Shown: piece by piece, positions 8,961 to 18,936 of the stretch
How positions within the stretch are numbered: the stretch's first letter is position 1
Layout of the letters: each line of letters starts with the position of its first letter
Source: Aureimonas endophytica
GTDB lineage: Bacteria > Pseudomonadota > Alphaproteobacteria > Rhizobiales > Rhizobiaceae
Length of the DNA stretch: 64,000 bases
Assembly (NCBI RefSeq): GCF_014642635.1
Contig: NZ_BMIQ01000001.1
Span: 558,001 to 622,000 of the forward strand
Reading direction: 5' to 3'
Program-made: the position numbers and the translations under genes
Notes under the pieces: generated by a model
The model's input: the letters and a program-made list of their open reading frames with translations, nothing else
What the model was told of the DNA's origin: nothing
Databases searched by the model: none

Positions 8961-11666
8961 TCACGCATCGGCTTTCGGCCGGGCACCGGCGCAGGGCGCG
9001 GCCGGAAACAGGCCGCCGGGGATCTCGCGGCGCGGCTGCAGGAAGAGCGCGACGAGGGCGGTCCAGCCCGTCTGATGCGCGGCGCCGAGCCCGGCGCCCG
9101 TCTCGCCGTGGAAATATTCGTGGAACGGCATCAGATCGGCGAAATGCGGATCGGCGGATGCGAGAGTCTGCGCGCCGAGCACCGCACGCCGCCCTTGCCC
9201 ATCGCGCAGGAAGATCGTCGTCAGCCGGCGGGCGATCTCGTGGGCGGCCTCGGAGAGCGAAAGCTGGCGCCCGCTGCCGGCCGGACATTCCACCTTGTAG
9301 TCCGGCCCGTAGAAGTCCTCGAACGTGTGCAGGGCCTCGATCAGCAGCGCGTTGACCGGCATCCAGATCGGGCCGCGCCAGTTCGAATTGCCGCCGAACA
9401 TGGTGGTGGTCGATTCTCCCGGCTCGTAATCGACGCTGAAGACCTCGTCGCCGGAGCGGAAGCGAAACGGATCGGCGGCATGGGCCTTCGAAACCGAGCG
9501 CAGGCCGTAATCCGACAGGAACTCGGTCTCATCCAACATCCGGGCGAGCAGCGCCCGCATCCGATGGTTCCGCAGAAGCGCGAGGAGCAGACGACCGCCC
9601 TCGCCCGGCCGATCGACATCGGAAACCTCGCTCGTCAGGTCCGGCCGATGTTCGAGCATCCAGCGCATGCGCGCCGCGAAGCCCGGAAAGCGCTGGCGCA
9701 CATCGCTGGTCAGCACTTCCACGGCGCAGAGCGGAATGAGTCCCACCAGGGAGCGGACGCGCAGGAATTCCTTGCTGCCATCGGTCAGTTCCAGAACGTC
9801 GTAGAAGAACTGATCCTGCTCGTCCCACAGGCCCGTGCCGCCGGTCTTCGCCATGGCGGAGGCGATGCCGAGGAAATGCTCGAAGAACTTGGAGGCGATG
9901 TCCTCGTAGACCGCATCCGCCTCCGCGAGGAGCAGCGCGATATGCATGAGATTCAGCGCATACATCGCCATCCAGGCCGAGCCGTCGGACTGGTCGATAT
10001 AGCCTCCCATCGGCAGCGGCGCCGAGCGATTGAACGGTCCGATATTGTCGAGCCCGAGAAAGCCGCCCTGGAAGAGGTTGCGTCCGTCGACATCCTTGCG
10101 GTTCACCCACCAGGTGAAGTTCAGCATCAACTTGTGGAAGACGCGCTCCAGGAAGGCCCGGTCGAAGCGGCCCGTCAGCGCCGCGTCCATCCGGTAGACG
10201 CGCAGCGCCGCCCAGGCCTGAACCGGCGGATTGGCATCGCCGAAGGACCATTCATAGGCCGGCAGCTGTCCGTTCGGATGCATGTACCATTCGCGGCCGA
10301 GGAGAAGCAGCTGGCTCTTGGCGAAGTCCGGGTCGATCAGCGCCATGGTGACGGCGTGGAAGGCGAGATCCCAGGACGCGTACCAGGGATATTCCCACTT
10401 GTCCGGCATCAGGATCACGTCGGAATTGTCCAGATGATCCCAATCCGCGTTGCGCCCCGCTTTCCGGCTCTCCGGCGGCTTGGGCTGCGCCGGATCGCCG
10501 TCCAGCCAGCGATGGACGTTGAAGTTGTAGAACTGCTTCGACCAGATCAGGCTGGCGAGCGCCTGGCGCTGCACGAGCCGCGCATCGGGGTCCGCCATGT
10601 CCCATTGCAGGGCGCGATAAAACTCGTCCGCCTCGTCGCGCCGCAGGCGGAAGACATTGTCGAAGGTGGCGACGCCCATATCGGCGCAGCTCTCGGGCGC
10701 GAGGCGGTAGCGCAGCACAAGCTTTTCACCGGAGGCGAGGACGTGGCGGCTATAGGCGGCGCATTTCGACCCCGTCTCGGCGGCGGGGCCGTTGCCGCCG
10801 GCGGTCACCCAATCGCCGATCGCGTCCTTCGGCAGGCGATCGCTCGGCGCTTCGCCGAAAAGCAATGTTCGATTCGTCTCGTTCTCGCAGAACAGGAACC
10901 GTGCCTCCTGCAACGCCGAGAAGCGGAGGGCGGGACGCTGCCCCTTCCGCCCGACGACGGTGTTCGGGCGATCCGGCACGATCTCGGCGCGCGGATTGCC
11001 GTCCTTCCAGTCCCAGGTGTTGCGCGCCCAGAAATGCGGGAGAATGCAGAGCGGCGCCGCATCCGGCCCGCGATTCTCGACCGTCACCCGCATCAGGATG
11101 CTGTCGGCGGCCGCCTTGGCATATTCGACCGTGACGTCGAAATAGCGTCGTTCGGCGAAGACGCCCGTATCGGCCAGCTCGTATTCCGGCAGGTTCTGCC
11201 CGCGCCGCCGGGCGTTTTCCGCGATCAGTTCGGCATAGGGAAAAGCGGCCTGCGGATATTTGTAGAGCATCCGCAGATAGGCGTGGCTCGGCACGGCATC
11301 GAGATACCACCAGAGCTCCTTCACGTCCTCGCCGTGATTGCCCTCCTCGTTGCCGAGCCCGAACATCCGCTCCTTCAGGATCGGATCGCTTTCGTTCCAG
11401 AGCGCCAACGCCAGACACCAGCGCTGCTTCTCGTCGGAAAAGCCGGCGATACCGTCCTCGCCCCAGCGATAGGCGCGGGAGCGCGCATGCTCGTGCGGGA
11501 AATAGCGCCAGGCATCGCCATCGGCGCTATAGTCCTCGCGGACCGTGCCCCATTGCCGTTCGCTGAGATAGGGTCCCCATTGGCGCCAGCCGCCCGCGGC
11601 CGCCTCGACGATGCGTCGCCCTTCCGCCGTCTCGAAAAGATGCGGAGCCTCCGTCCGACCGTCCAT
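8961..11666 (-). CDS. GH63/MGH1-type glycoside hydrolase (alpha-glucosidase-like), inserted in the spc operon
   Basis: A 901-residue cytoplasmic protein without signal peptide. The C-terminal half is an (alpha/alpha)6 barrel of the GH63 type: YASWDLAFHAVTMAL places the probable general acid at Asp433, and NSNWRGPIWMPVNALL around residue 760 is the second conserved active-site block. Family members include processing alpha-glucosidase I, bacterial YgjK, and mannosylglycerate or glucosylglycerate hydrolases; the substrate here is not known, but soluble alpha-glucosides or compatible solutes are plausible. It lies between adk and rpsM, which are adjacent in most alphaproteobacteria, with a terminator before it and a promoter behind it. 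The ATG has GAGG 5 bases in front. Confidence 0.85.
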   Translation of the reverse strand: MDGRTEAPHLFETAEGRRIVEAAAGGWRQWGPYLSERQWGTVREDYSADGDAWRYFPHEHARSRAYRWGEDGIAGFSDEKQRWCLALALWNESDPILKERMFGLGNEEGNHGEDVKELWWYLDAVPSHAYLRMLYKYPQAAFPYAELIAENARRRGQNLPEYELADTGVFAERRYFDVTVEYAKAAADSILMRVTVENRGPDAAPLCILPHFWARNTWDWKDGNPRAEIVPDRPNTVVGRKGQRPALRFSALQEARFLFCENETNRTLLFGEAPSDRLPKDAIGDWVTAGGNGPAAETGSKCAAYSRHVLASGEKLVLRYRLAPESCADMGVATFDNVFRLRRDEADEFYRALQWDMADPDARLVQRQALASLIWSKQFYNFNVHRWLDGDPAQPKPPESRKAGRNADWDHLDNSDVILMPDKWEYPWYASWDLAFHAVTMALIDPDFAKSQLLLLGREWYMHPNGQLPAYEWSFGDANPPVQAWAALRVYRMDAALTGRFDRAFLERVFHKLMLNFTWWVNRKDVDGRNLFQGGFLGLDNIGPFNRSAPLPMGGYIDQSDGSAWMAMYALNLMHIALLLAEADAVYEDIASKFFEHFLGIASAMAKTGGTGLWDEQDQFFYDVLELTDGSKEFLRVRSLVGLIPLCAVEVLTSDVRQRFPGFAARMRWMLEHRPDLTSEVSDVDRPGEGGRLLLALLRNHRMRALLARMLDETEFLSDYGLRSVSKAHAADPFRFRSGDEVFSVDYEPGESTTTMFGGNSNWRGPIWMPVNALLIEALHTFEDFYGPDYKVECPAGSGRQLSLSEAAHEIARRLTTIFLRDGQGRRAVLGAQTLASADPHFADLMPFHEYFHGETGAGLGAAHQTGWTALVALFLQPRREIPGGLFPAAPCAGARPKADA

Positions 11667-11720
11667 GTCGCCTCGCCGCCCGTGCCATGTCCCGTTGCGA
11701 CATAGCAGGAAGCGGGGGCG

Positions 11721-11763
11721 GAAAAAGCAGAAGGCGGAAGCGGCACCATGCCGCTCCCGCCTT
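11721..11763 (-). terminator. Rho-independent terminator after adk
   Basis: A long stem with 15-bp arms (one G-T pair) and a 3-base loop is followed on the minus strand, after CTGC, by five T residues. It ends the S10-spc-secY-adk transcript 33 bases behind the adk stop, and isolates the following glycosidase gene. Confidence 0.85.
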
Positions 11764-11795
11764 TCATTCGCTTGCCGTGATGGACCGAGCTCGAA

Positions 11796-12464
11796 TCAGG
11801 CCGGCTGCGGCGCCGATTCGGTTCCGAGAACCGACTCGATGTCGGCGAACACCTCGTCGATCGGCTTCATGCCATCGACGAACTTCAGCACGCCCTTGCA
11901 ATAGTAGAAGCCGACCAGCGGTGCGGTTTCCTTGTAATAGGCCTTGAGACGCGTCCGCATCGTCTCGGCATTGTCGTCGGGCCGACGAACGAAATCCGAA
12001 TGCCCGCACTTGTCGCAGACGCCCTCGACCTTCGGCCGATGCGTGTCGTCGTGATAGGTGGTGCCGCAATTGGCGCAGGAGAAGCGGCCGGACACGCGGC
12101 GGACGAGCTCGTCGTCCTCGACGCGCATCTCGACCACGCAGTCGAGCTTCAGACCCTTGCCCTTCAGCATGGCCTCCGTCGCGTCGGCCTGCGCCAGCGT
12201 GCGCGGAAAGCCGTCCAGGATGAAGCCGTTGGCGCAATCCGGCAGTTCGATCCGATCGGCGACGATCTGGATGACGATCTCGTCCGACACGAGCTTGCCC
12301 GCCGACATGATCTCCTTGGCGCGCAGACCGACATCGGTCTTGGCCGCGACGGCCGCCCGCAGCATGTCCCCCGTGGAGAGCTGCGGGATACCGAATCGGT
12401 CGATCAGCTTCTTGGCTTGGGTCCCCTTCCCCGCCCCCGGTGGGCCCAGCAGAATCAGTCTCAT
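11796..12464 (-). CDS. adk: Adenylate kinase, zinc-lid form
   Basis: 222 residues. The P-loop is GPPGAGKGT at 7-15, and DGFPRT follows at 84-89. The LID carries four cysteines (130, 133, 150, 153) in CxxC pairs, which makes this a zinc-binding lid; many proteobacterial enzymes have a shorter or metal-free lid. It interconverts ATP + AMP and 2 ADP. The start overlaps the secY stop by four bases (ATGA), so translation is coupled to secY as in other spc operons. Confidence 0.96.
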   Translation of the reverse strand: MRLILLGPPGAGKGTQAKKLIDRFGIPQLSTGDMLRAAVAAKTDVGLRAKEIMSAGKLVSDEIVIQIVADRIELPDCANGFILDGFPRTLAQADATEAMLKGKGLKLDCVVEMRVEDDELVRRVSGRFSCANCGTTYHDDTHRPKVEGVCDKCGHSDFVRRPDDNAETMRTRLKAYYKETAPLVGFYYCKGVLKFVDGMKPIDEVFADIESVLGTESAPQPA

Positions 12465-13804
12465 CTCACTCCCCGTCTGCCGCCCCGCAGCTTCGCCTTG
12501 CGGACGAGTCCCTCGTACTGATGCGCGAGAAGATGTCCCTGGACCTGGGCGACCGTATCCATCGTCACGCTGACGACGATCAGCAGCGACGTACCGCCAA
12601 GATAGAACGGAACGCCGAGCGCCGAAATCAGGAATTCCGGCAGCAGACAGATGATGATCAGATAAATCGCGCCGATCACCGTGATGCGGGTCAGGACATA
12701 GTCGATATGTTCCGCCGTCCGCTCGCCGGGGCGGATGCCCGGAATGAAGCCGCCATGCTTCTTCAGATTGTCGGCCGTGTCTTTCGGATTGAACACCACC
12801 GCCGTGTAGAAGAAGGCGAAGAAGCCGATCATCGCCGCATAGAGCAGCATGTAGAGCGGCTGGCCGTGGCCGAGCGAGGCGACGATCGCCGTCGCCCAGC
12901 CGGGCAGATTCGCCGTGTTACCGAAATTGGCGAGCGTCACCGGCAGTAGCAGCAGAGAGGAGGCGAAGATCGGCGGGATGACGCCCGACGTGTTGAGCTT
13001 CAGCGGCAGATGCGACGTGTCGCCCTGGAACATGCGGTTGCCGACCTGCCGCTTCGGATATTGGATCAGCAGGCGGCGCTGCGCGCGCTCGAAGAACACG
13101 ATGAAGGCGATGCAGGCGATGGCCGCAACGATGACGATCAGGATCACGGCGGTCGACAGCGCGCCGGTGCGGCCGAGATCGAGAAGATGCGCGACGGCGG
13201 TCGGCAGATTGGCGACAATGCCGGCGAAGATGATCAGCGAGATGCCATTGCCGATTCCGCGCGAGGTGATCTGCTCGCCCAGCCACATCAGGAACATCGT
13301 GCCGCCCGTCAACGTGATGACGGTGGAGAGGCGGAAGAACAGGCCCGGATCGGTGACGAGGTTCTGAGAGGTCTCGAGTCCGACCGCGATGAAATAGGCC
13401 TGGACCACGGCAAGCAGCACCGTGCCGTAGCGCGTATACTGGTTGATGATCTTGCGCCCCTGCTCGCCCTCCTTCTTGAGAGTTTCGAGCGACGGCACCA
13501 CCGAGGTCATCAGCTGGATGATGATGGAGGCCGAGATATAGGGCATGATGCCGAGGGCGAAGATCGCCATGCGCCCGACGGCGCCGCCCGCGAACATGTT
13601 GAACAGCCCGAGAATGCCCGTCGACTGCTGCTGGAAAGCGCGCGCCAGGGCGTCGGGATTGATGCCGGGCATCGGGATATACGTGCCCAGGCGATAGACG
13701 AGAAGCGCGCCCAGCGTGAACCAGATGCGTTTCTTGAGGTCGGTCGCCTTGGAAAAGGCGCCGAAATTCAGGTTTGCGGCAAGTTGTTCCGCGGCCGAGG
13801 CCAT
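12461..13804 (-). CDS. secY: Preprotein translocase subunit SecY
   Basis: 447 residues with ten transmembrane helices, starting MASAAEQLAANLNFGAFSKA. The plug and pore regions are normal (IFALGIMPYISASIIIQL), and the cytoplasmic loop KKHGGFIPGIRPGERTAEHI is the SecA/ribosome contact. It forms the translocation channel with SecE (encoded at 40.5 kb) and SecG. It lies between rplO and adk. Confidence 0.97.
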   Translation of the reverse strand: MASAAEQLAANLNFGAFSKATDLKKRIWFTLGALLVYRLGTYIPMPGINPDALARAFQQQSTGILGLFNMFAGGAVGRMAIFALGIMPYISASIIIQLMTSVVPSLETLKKEGEQGRKIINQYTRYGTVLLAVVQAYFIAVGLETSQNLVTDPGLFFRLSTVITLTGGTMFLMWLGEQITSRGIGNGISLIIFAGIVANLPTAVAHLLDLGRTGALSTAVILIVIVAAIACIAFIVFFERAQRRLLIQYPKRQVGNRMFQGDTSHLPLKLNTSGVIPPIFASSLLLLPVTLANFGNTANLPGWATAIVASLGHGQPLYMLLYAAMIGFFAFFYTAVVFNPKDTADNLKKHGGFIPGIRPGERTAEHIDYVLTRITVIGAIYLIIICLLPEFLISALGVPFYLGGTSLLIVVSVTMDTVAQVQGHLLAHQYEGLVRKAKLRGGRRGVR

Positions 13805-13902
13805 CTCGTCATTCTCCGGCTAGCCACCGAGAAGGGTTCGCGGCCCGCGCCATACCCGCCCGATCACTCGCGAGAGATATGCGGTCCCGGAAACCCGAGC
13901 AA

Positions 13903-13925
13903 GCGGAGGCGCCGAGCGCCTCCGC
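13903..13925 (-). promoter_or_regulatory. Strong hairpin between rplO and secY
   Basis: A perfect inverted repeat with 10-bp arms (GCGGAGGCGC / GCGCCTCCGC) and a 3-base loop lies 11 bases behind the rplO stop. There is no T-tract. It may attenuate or process the mRNA between the ribosomal genes and secY. Confidence 0.5.
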
Positions 13926-13936
13926 CGGGGATCGTC

Positions 13937-14419
13937 TTAGGCTTCGGCCTCGGCGACCGGGGCCGCCGGCAGGGTCAGCGAACCGCCCGCCTTCTCGACC
14001 TTCTCGACGGCCGACTTCGACGCGCCGTTGGCGACGAGCGCGACCTTCGCGGTCAGTTCACCATCGCCCAGCACCCGCAGGCCGTCCTTCACGCGACGCA
14101 GCACGCCGGCGGCCTTCAGCGCCTCGACATCGATCGTCGCCTTGGCGTCGAGCTTGCCGGCATCGATCGCCTGCTGGATGCGGCCGACCGACACGATGTT
14201 GAAGTCCTTCGCGAAGATGTTCACGAAGCCGCGCTTCGGCAGACGGCGATAGAGCGGCATCTGGCCACCCTCGAAGCCGTTGATGGCGACGCCCGAGCGG
14301 GACTTCTGACCCTTGACGCCGCGACCGGCGGTCTTGCCGGAGCCGGAGCCGATACCGCGACCGAGACGCTTGCGCGAATGCGTGGCGCCCGGCAGATCGG
14401 AGATCTCGTTGAGTTTCAT
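13937..14419 (-). CDS. rplO: 50S ribosomal protein L15
   Basis: 160 residues, starting [22 protein letters not shown], with the glycine/arginine-rich N-terminal tail that threads into 23S rRNA ([22 protein letters not shown]). Order rpmD-rplO-secY is standard. Confidence 0.97.
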   Translation of the reverse strand: MKLNEISDLPGATHSRKRLGRGIGSGSGKTAGRGVKGQKSRSGVAINGFEGGQMPLYRRLPKRGFVNIFAKDFNIVSVGRIQQAIDAGKLDAKATIDVEALKAAGVLRRVKDGLRVLGDGELTAKVALVANGASKSAVEKVEKAGGSLTLPAAPVAEAEA

Positions 14420-14436
14420 CGGAATGTCCTCCAGCC

Positions 14437-14640
14437 TCAGGCTTCGTCCACGATGCGGACGAGGTGGCTGACCTTGGCGATCGCGCCCCGGATGGAGGGC
14501 GTGTCCTCCAGCTCGCGACGGCGATGCATCTTGTTCAGGCCGAGCCCGATCAGCGTCTCGCGCTGCGTGCCCGGGCGGCGGATCGGGCTGCCGATCTGTT
14601 CGACGACGATCGTCTTGCCCGCGGTCTTGGTGTTCGACAT
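14437..14640 (-). CDS. rpmD: 50S ribosomal protein L30
   Basis: 67 residues with the L30 core [36 protein letters not shown]. It lies between rpsE and rplO with short gaps on both sides (27 and 17 bases). Confidence 0.96.
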   Translation of the reverse strand: MSNTKTAGKTIVVEQIGSPIRRPGTQRETLIGLGLNKMHRRRELEDTPSIRGAIAKVSHLVRIVDEA

Positions 14641-14667
14641 GGCGTTCTGCTCCTCAGTCGCGCGGGA

Positions 14668-15225
14668 TCACTCTTCCGCGCCGCCGAGGCCGCTGCGACG
14701 GGCCTGGAGCGTGGAATACTTGATGCCGCGGCGGGCAGCGACGTCCTTCGGATGCATCGAGTTCTTCAAGGCATCGAAGGTGGCGCGCACCATGTTGTAG
14801 GGGTTCGACGAGCCGAGCGACTTCGCCACGACGTCGTGCATGCCGACCGCCTCGAAGACCGCGCGCATCGGACCGCCGGCGATGATGCCGGTACCGGCCT
14901 CGGCGGAGCGAAGGAAGACCTTGCCGGCGCCATGGCGGCCGGCGACGTCGTGATGCAGCGTCCGCGCCTCGCGCAGCGGCACGAAGATCAGGTCGCGCTT
15001 GGCGGCCTCGGTCGCCTTGCGGATCGCCTCCGGAACTTCGCGGGCCTTGCCGTGGCCGAAGCCGACGCGACCCTTCAGATCGCCGACGACGACGAGCGCG
15101 GCGAAGCCGAAGCGACGACCACCCTTCACCACCTTGGCGACGCGGTTGATGTGAACGAGCTTGTCGACGAAGCCGTCGTCGCGCTCGCGGTCCTGACGAT
15201 CCTGCCGATCGTTTCTGGGCGCCAT
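14668..15225 (-). CDS. rpsE: 30S ribosomal protein S5
   Basis: 185 residues. The double-stranded RNA-binding part ([28 protein letters not shown]-like, here with KLVHINRV) and the S5 C-terminal domain with [32 protein letters not shown] are complete. S5 acts in decoding accuracy. A hairpin region separates it from rplR. Confidence 0.97.
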   Translation of the reverse strand: MAPRNDRQDRQDRERDDGFVDKLVHINRVAKVVKGGRRFGFAALVVVGDLKGRVGFGHGKAREVPEAIRKATEAAKRDLIFVPLREARTLHHDVAGRHGAGKVFLRSAEAGTGIIAGGPMRAVFEAVGMHDVVAKSLGSSNPYNMVRATFDALKNSMHPKDVAARRGIKYSTLQARRSGLGGAEE

Positions 15226-15296
15226 GATCCTATCCTTATTCTTTTCCGGAAGGCGCTGCGGGAATGGGCCGCCCGATGAGCGACCCGGCTCAAGGC

Positions 15297-15329
15297 CGAA
15301 GCCGGAGCCCTATTGGAACTCCGGCTTCG
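15297..15329 (-). promoter_or_regulatory. Hairpin between rplR and rpsE
   Basis: Perfect 11-bp arms (CGAAGCCGGAG / CTCCGGCTTCG) around an 11-base loop lie in the 161-base gap, about 60 bases behind rplR. No T-tract follows. Regulation or processing of the spc mRNA is an inference. Confidence 0.45.
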
Positions 15330-15386
15330 CCCATAACGGATGGATGACGGAAAGAGAAGGGTCGCCCCTGGCCTTTCGCGCTCCGA

Positions 15387-15749
15387 TCAGAAGGTCAGAC
15401 CGCCTTCGCGAGCGCCCTCGGCCACGGCCTTGACGCGACCGTGATAGATGAAGGCGCCGCGATCGAAGACGACCTCGGTGACACCGGCTTCCTTCGCGCG
15501 GGACGCGAGAAGCTTGCCGACGGCAGCGGCCGCCTCGGTGTCCGCGCCGGTCTTCAGCGAGGACTTGAGGCTGGCGTCGAGGGTCGAGGCGGCGGCAAGG
15601 GTCACACCCTGCACGTCGTCGATGACCTGAGCGTAGATGTTCTTGGACGAACGGTGGACGGAAAGGCGCGGACGCCCGTTGGCCACCGCCTTCAGCGAGC
15701 GGCGAACGCGCGCGGCGCGCTTACGGAAGTTTTCCTTCGGGGAAGCCAT
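15387..15749 (-). CDS. rplR: 50S ribosomal protein L18
   Basis: 120 residues from the ATG at 15749 ([19 protein letters not shown]). The frame is open further upstream, but the extension would overlap rplF and is not part of the family. L18 binds 5S rRNA. It begins 11 bases behind rplF. Confidence 0.96.
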   Translation of the reverse strand: MASPKENFRKRAARVRRSLKAVANGRPRLSVHRSSKNIYAQVIDDVQGVTLAAASTLDASLKSSLKTGADTEAAAAVGKLLASRAKEAGVTEVVFDRGAFIYHGRVKAVAEGAREGGLTF

Positions 15750-15759
15750 GGTTCGGACC

Positions 15760-16293
15760 TTACTTCTTCTTGCCTTCCTTGCGGACGATCCGCTCGCCGG
15801 CATATTTCACGCCCTTGCCCTTATAGGGCTCGGGACCGCGATATTCACGGATCTCCGCCGCGACCTGGCCGACCTTCTGCTTGTCGATGCCTGTGACGAC
15901 GATCTCGACCGGACGCGGGACGGCGACCGTGATGCCTTCCGGCACCTGATACACCACCTCGTGGCTGTAACCGAGGGCCAGCTGCAGGTTCTTGCCCTGC
16001 ATCGCGGCACGATAGCCGACGCCGGAGATCTCGAGACGCTTCTCGAAGCCGGTCTTCACGCCCGTGAAGATGTTCGAGATCATCGTGCGCGACATGCCCC
16101 ACTTGGAGCGGGCCGTCTTCGATTCGTCGCGGGGAGAGACGGCGACGGCGCCGTCTTCCATCTTCACCAGAACCTCGTCGTTCACCACGAACGAGAGCTC
16201 GCCCTTCGCGCCCTTCGCGCTGACCGTCTGGCCGTTCACCGAAACGGTGACGCCATCCGGGATCGCTACGGGCTTCTTGCCGATACGGGACAT
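15760..16293 (-). CDS. rplF: 50S ribosomal protein L6
   Basis: 177 residues, [19 protein letters not shown] to the signature region [19 protein letters not shown]6 lies near the GTPase-associated centre at the base of the L7/L12 stalk. Confidence 0.97.
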   Translation of the reverse strand: MSRIGKKPVAIPDGVTVSVNGQTVSAKGAKGELSFVVNDEVLVKMEDGAVAVSPRDESKTARSKWGMSRTMISNIFTGVKTGFEKRLEISGVGYRAAMQGKNLQLALGYSHEVVYQVPEGITVAVPRPVEIVVTGIDKQKVGQVAAEIREYRGPEPYKGKGVKYAGERIVRKEGKKK

Positions 16294-16333
16294 TGGAAAA
16301 ACCTATCCTTCGTCGTGAGCGGGTCCGCCGGCG

Positions 16334-16732
16334 TCAGACGACGCGGCAGAGGACCTCGCCCCCGACATTCTGCTCACGCGCGTTGTGGTCGGCCATCACG
16401 CCCTTCGGGGTCGAAAGGACGGAGATGCCGAGGCCGTTGGCGACGTGCGGGATCGTCTTCGCCGAAACGTAGACGCGGCGGCCAGGCTTGGACACGCGGG
16501 CGATCTCGCGGATCACCGACGCGCCTTCGTAGTACTTGAGTTCGATCTCGAACTCCGACTTGCCGTTCTCGAAGGCGGTCTCGGTATAGCCGCGGATATA
16601 GCCTTCGTCCTTCAGCACGTCGAGCACGCGACCGCGCAGCTTCGACGCCGGGGTGGAAACCGAAGACTTCTTGCGCTCGACCGCGTTGCGGATGCGGGTG
16701 AGCATATCGCCGAGGGGATCAGAAAGGGACAT
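16334..16732 (-). CDS. rpsH: 30S ribosomal protein S8
   Basis: 132 residues, [17 protein letters not shown] to the signature [19 protein letters not shown]. In E. coli S8 is the translational repressor of the spc operon; whether this holds here is not visible in the sequence. Confidence 0.97.
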   Translation of the reverse strand: MSLSDPLGDMLTRIRNAVERKKSSVSTPASKLRGRVLDVLKDEGYIRGYTETAFENGKSEFEIELKYYEGASVIREIARVSKPGRRVYVSAKTIPHVANGLGISVLSTPKGVMADHNAREQNVGGEVLCRVV

Positions 16733-16744
16733 GATACGCTCTCC

Positions 16745-17050
16745 TTACCAGCTCGACTTCACGATGCCGGGGATCTGGCCCTGATTGCCGAGTTCCCGGA
16801 GCGCGATACGCGACATCTTCAGCTTGCGATAGAAGGCCCGCGGACGGCCCGTGACCTCGCAGCGGTTGCGGATGCGCGTCTTCGACGAGTTGCGCGGCAT
16901 GCCGGACAGGCGCAGCTGCGCCCGGAAGCGCTCCTCGATCGGCGCCTCCTGGTCCATGATCACCGCCTTCAGCGCCTCGCGCTTGGCGGCCAGCCGATCG
17001 GCGAGCTCCCGCCGACGGTTGTTCTTCTCGATCGAGCTCTTCTTGGCCAT
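16745..17050 (-). CDS. rpsN: 30S ribosomal protein S14
   Basis: 101 residues, [20 protein letters not shown]. It is the long, zinc-free form: the CxxC pairs of the short form are absent. The signature [21 protein letters not shown] is intact. Confidence 0.97.
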   Translation of the reverse strand: MAKKSSIEKNNRRRELADRLAAKREALKAVIMDQEAPIEERFRAQLRLSGMPRNSSKTRIRNRCEVTGRPRAFYRKLKMSRIALRELGNQGQIPGIVKSSW

Positions 17051-17074
17051 TGCAGGCTCCTCTACTCGCGGCCG

Positions 17075-17632
17075 TTACTGGCGGAAGGGGAAGTTCAGCG
17101 CCTTGAGCAGGGCGCGGGCTTCCTCGTCGGTGTTCGCCGTCGTACACACGATGATGTCCATTCCCCAGATCTGGTCGACCTTGTCGTAGTTGATCTCGGG
17201 GAACACGATGTGCTCCTTCAGGCCCATGGCGTAGTTGCCACGGCCGTCGAAGCTCTTGGGGTTGAGGCCGCGGAAGTCGCGGACGCGCGGCAGCGCGACC
17301 TGGATCAGGCGGTCCAGGAACTCATACATGCGATCCTTGCGGAGCGTCACCTTCGTTCCGATCGGCATGCCCTCGCGGACCTTGAAGCCGGCGATGGAGG
17401 TGCGCGCACGGGTGATCACCGGCTTCTGGCCGGCGATCTTGGCGAGATCCTCGGCCGCGACCGAGGGCTTCTTGGAGTCGCCGGTCGCCTCGCCGACGCC
17501 CATGTTGATGACGACCTTGTCGAGCTTCGGCACCATCATCTCGTTGGCATAGCCGAACTGCTTCAGGAGGTCGGCGCGGATCTGGTCCGCATAGACCTTC
17601 TTCAGGCGAGGAGTGTACTGGGCCTCAGGCAT
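17075..17632 (-). CDS. rplE: 50S ribosomal protein L5
   Basis: 185 residues from the ATG at 17632 ([14 protein letters not shown]), which has GGAG 9 bases in front. The start overlaps the end of rplX by eight bases. A longer open frame is not supported. L5 binds 5S rRNA and contacts P-site t[35 protein letters not shown] is conserved. Confidence 0.96.
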   Translation of the reverse strand: MPEAQYTPRLKKVYADQIRADLLKQFGYANEMMVPKLDKVVINMGVGEATGDSKKPSVAAEDLAKIAGQKPVITRARTSIAGFKVREGMPIGTKVTLRKDRMYEFLDRLIQVALPRVRDFRGLNPKSFDGRGNYAMGLKEHIVFPEINYDKVDQIWGMDIIVCTTANTDEEARALLKALNFPFRQ

Positions 17633-17948
17633 CGATCTGCTCTCCGGAACGCTTGGCGACACGCACCTTGCGGGCGTTCTCGCCCTCGCCCACCGTCTTG
17701 AAGCCGACGCGGGTCGGCTTGCCGTCCTTCGGGTCGGCGATCGACAGGTTCGACAGGTGGATCGAAGCTTCCTTCGACACGATCCCGGCTTCCTGGCTCG
17801 CCGTCTGGCGCTGGTGACGCTTTACCATGTTGACGCCACGGACGACCGCGCGGTCCTCCTTCGGCATCACCTGCAACACTTCGCCGGTGCGGCCCTTGTC
17901 CTTGCCGGCAGTCACGACGACCTTGTCGCCCTTCTTGATCTTCTGCAT
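17625..17948 (-). CDS. rplX: 50S ribosomal protein L24
   Basis: 107 residues, [27 protein letters not shown], the KOW motif that starts L24. L24 begins 50S assembly. It lies between rplN and rplE. Confidence 0.96.
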   Translation of the reverse strand: MQKIKKGDKVVVTAGKDKGRTGEVLQVMPKEDRAVVRGVNMVKRHQRQTASQEAGIVSKEASIHLSNLSIADPKDGKPTRVGFKTVGEGENARKVRVAKRSGEQIDA

Positions 17949-17960
17949 CGTCGCGGTTCC

Positions 17961-18329
17961 TTAGAGCACTTCCGGCGCCAGCGAGATGATCTTCATGTGG
18001 TTCCGGGCGCGAAGCTCGCGCGGAACCGGTCCGAAGATGCGGGTGCCGATCGGCTCCTTCTTGTTGTCGATCAGGACGGCCGCATTCGTATCGAAGCGGA
18101 TCACGGAGCCGTCAGGCCGCCGGATATCCTTGGCGGTGCGCACGACGACCGCCTTCATCACATCGCCCTTCTTCACGCGGCCGCGCGGAATGGCCTCCTT
18201 GATGGACACGACGATCACGTCGCCCACCGAGGCATATTTCCGCTTCGAACCGCCGAGCACCTTGATGCACATGACACGACGCGCGCCGGAATTGTCCGCG
18301 ACGTCGAGGTTTGTTTGCATCTGAATCAT
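17961..18329 (-). CDS. rplN: 50S ribosomal protein L14
   Basis: 122 residues, [28 protein letters not shown]. The family signature is complete. The 144-base gap to rpsQ (18330-18473) shows no gene. Confidence 0.97.
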   Translation of the reverse strand: MIQMQTNLDVADNSGARRVMCIKVLGGSKRKYASVGDVIVVSIKEAIPRGRVKKGDVMKAVVVRTAKDIRRPDGSVIRFDTNAAVLIDNKKEPIGTRIFGPVPRELRARNHMKIISLAPEVL

Positions 18330-18473
18330 GTCAGCCGCCTTCGAACTGCGAGACAGGATCTCGCCGGAAGGCGGCGAGACTCATGCCGTTTGAAACTCTT
18401 GCGGGCCGGCGCCCCGATGCGCTCGGCCCTTCTTTCCAGGCGTCATCGGATCGCTCCGTTCCGCCGCGAGAAG

Positions 18474-18719
18474 TCAGGCGGTCGCCGCCTCGTTCTCCAC
18501 CACGATCCAAGTCTTGTCCTTCGAGATCGGCTTCGTCTCCTGGATGAAGACCTGGTCGCCGACCTTCTTCGTGTTGTTCTCGTCGTGCGCCTTGTACTTC
18601 TTCGAGCGACGAACGGTCTTCTTGAAGAGCGGGTGCGTGAAGCGGCGCTCGACGAGGACCACGACGGTCTTGTCGTTCTTATCGGAAACGACGGTTCCCT
18701 GCAAAATGCGCTTGGGCAT
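18474..18719 (-). CDS. rpsQ: 30S ribosomal protein S17
   Basis: 81 residues, [27 protein letters not shown]. An OB-fold protein that binds the 5' domain of 16S rRNA. It follows rpmC by 12 bases. Confidence 0.96.
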   Translation of the reverse strand: MPKRILQGTVVSDKNDKTVVVLVERRFTHPLFKKTVRRSKKYKAHDENNTKKVGDQVFIQETKPISKDKTWIVVENEAATA

Positions 18720-18731
18720 ATCGTTTCGTCC

Positions 18732-18926
18732 TTACTTCGCGGCCGACTTCTGGCCGGCGATGGTCTTGATCCGCGCGATGTCGCGGCGAACCTGCCGGAT
18801 GCGCGAAGTGTTCTCGACCTGGCCGGTGGCGCCCTGGAAGCGCAGGTTGAACTGCTCCTTCTTGAGCTTGGCCAGCTCGTCGGTGAGCTGGTCCTCGGTC
18901 ATGGTCTTCAGGTCGGCGGCTTTCAC
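18732..18926 (-). CDS. rpmC: 50S ribosomal protein L29 (GTG start)
   Basis: 64 residues, two helices ([26 protein letters not shown]). The start is GTG at 18926, in the conserved position, preceded by AGG. L29 forms part of the docking site for trigger factor and SRP at the exit tunnel. Confidence 0.95.
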   Translation of the reverse strand: MKAADLKTMTEDQLTDELAKLKKEQFNLRFQGATGQVENTSRIRQVRRDIARIKTIAGQKSAAK

Positions 18927-18936
18927 AACGGCCTCC

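Noticed and set aside
9075-11705. A plus-strand open frame of 876 codons opposite the GH63 gene
   Set aside because: The minus-strand frame has full GH63 motifs and a Shine-Dalgarno sequence; the plus frame has none.
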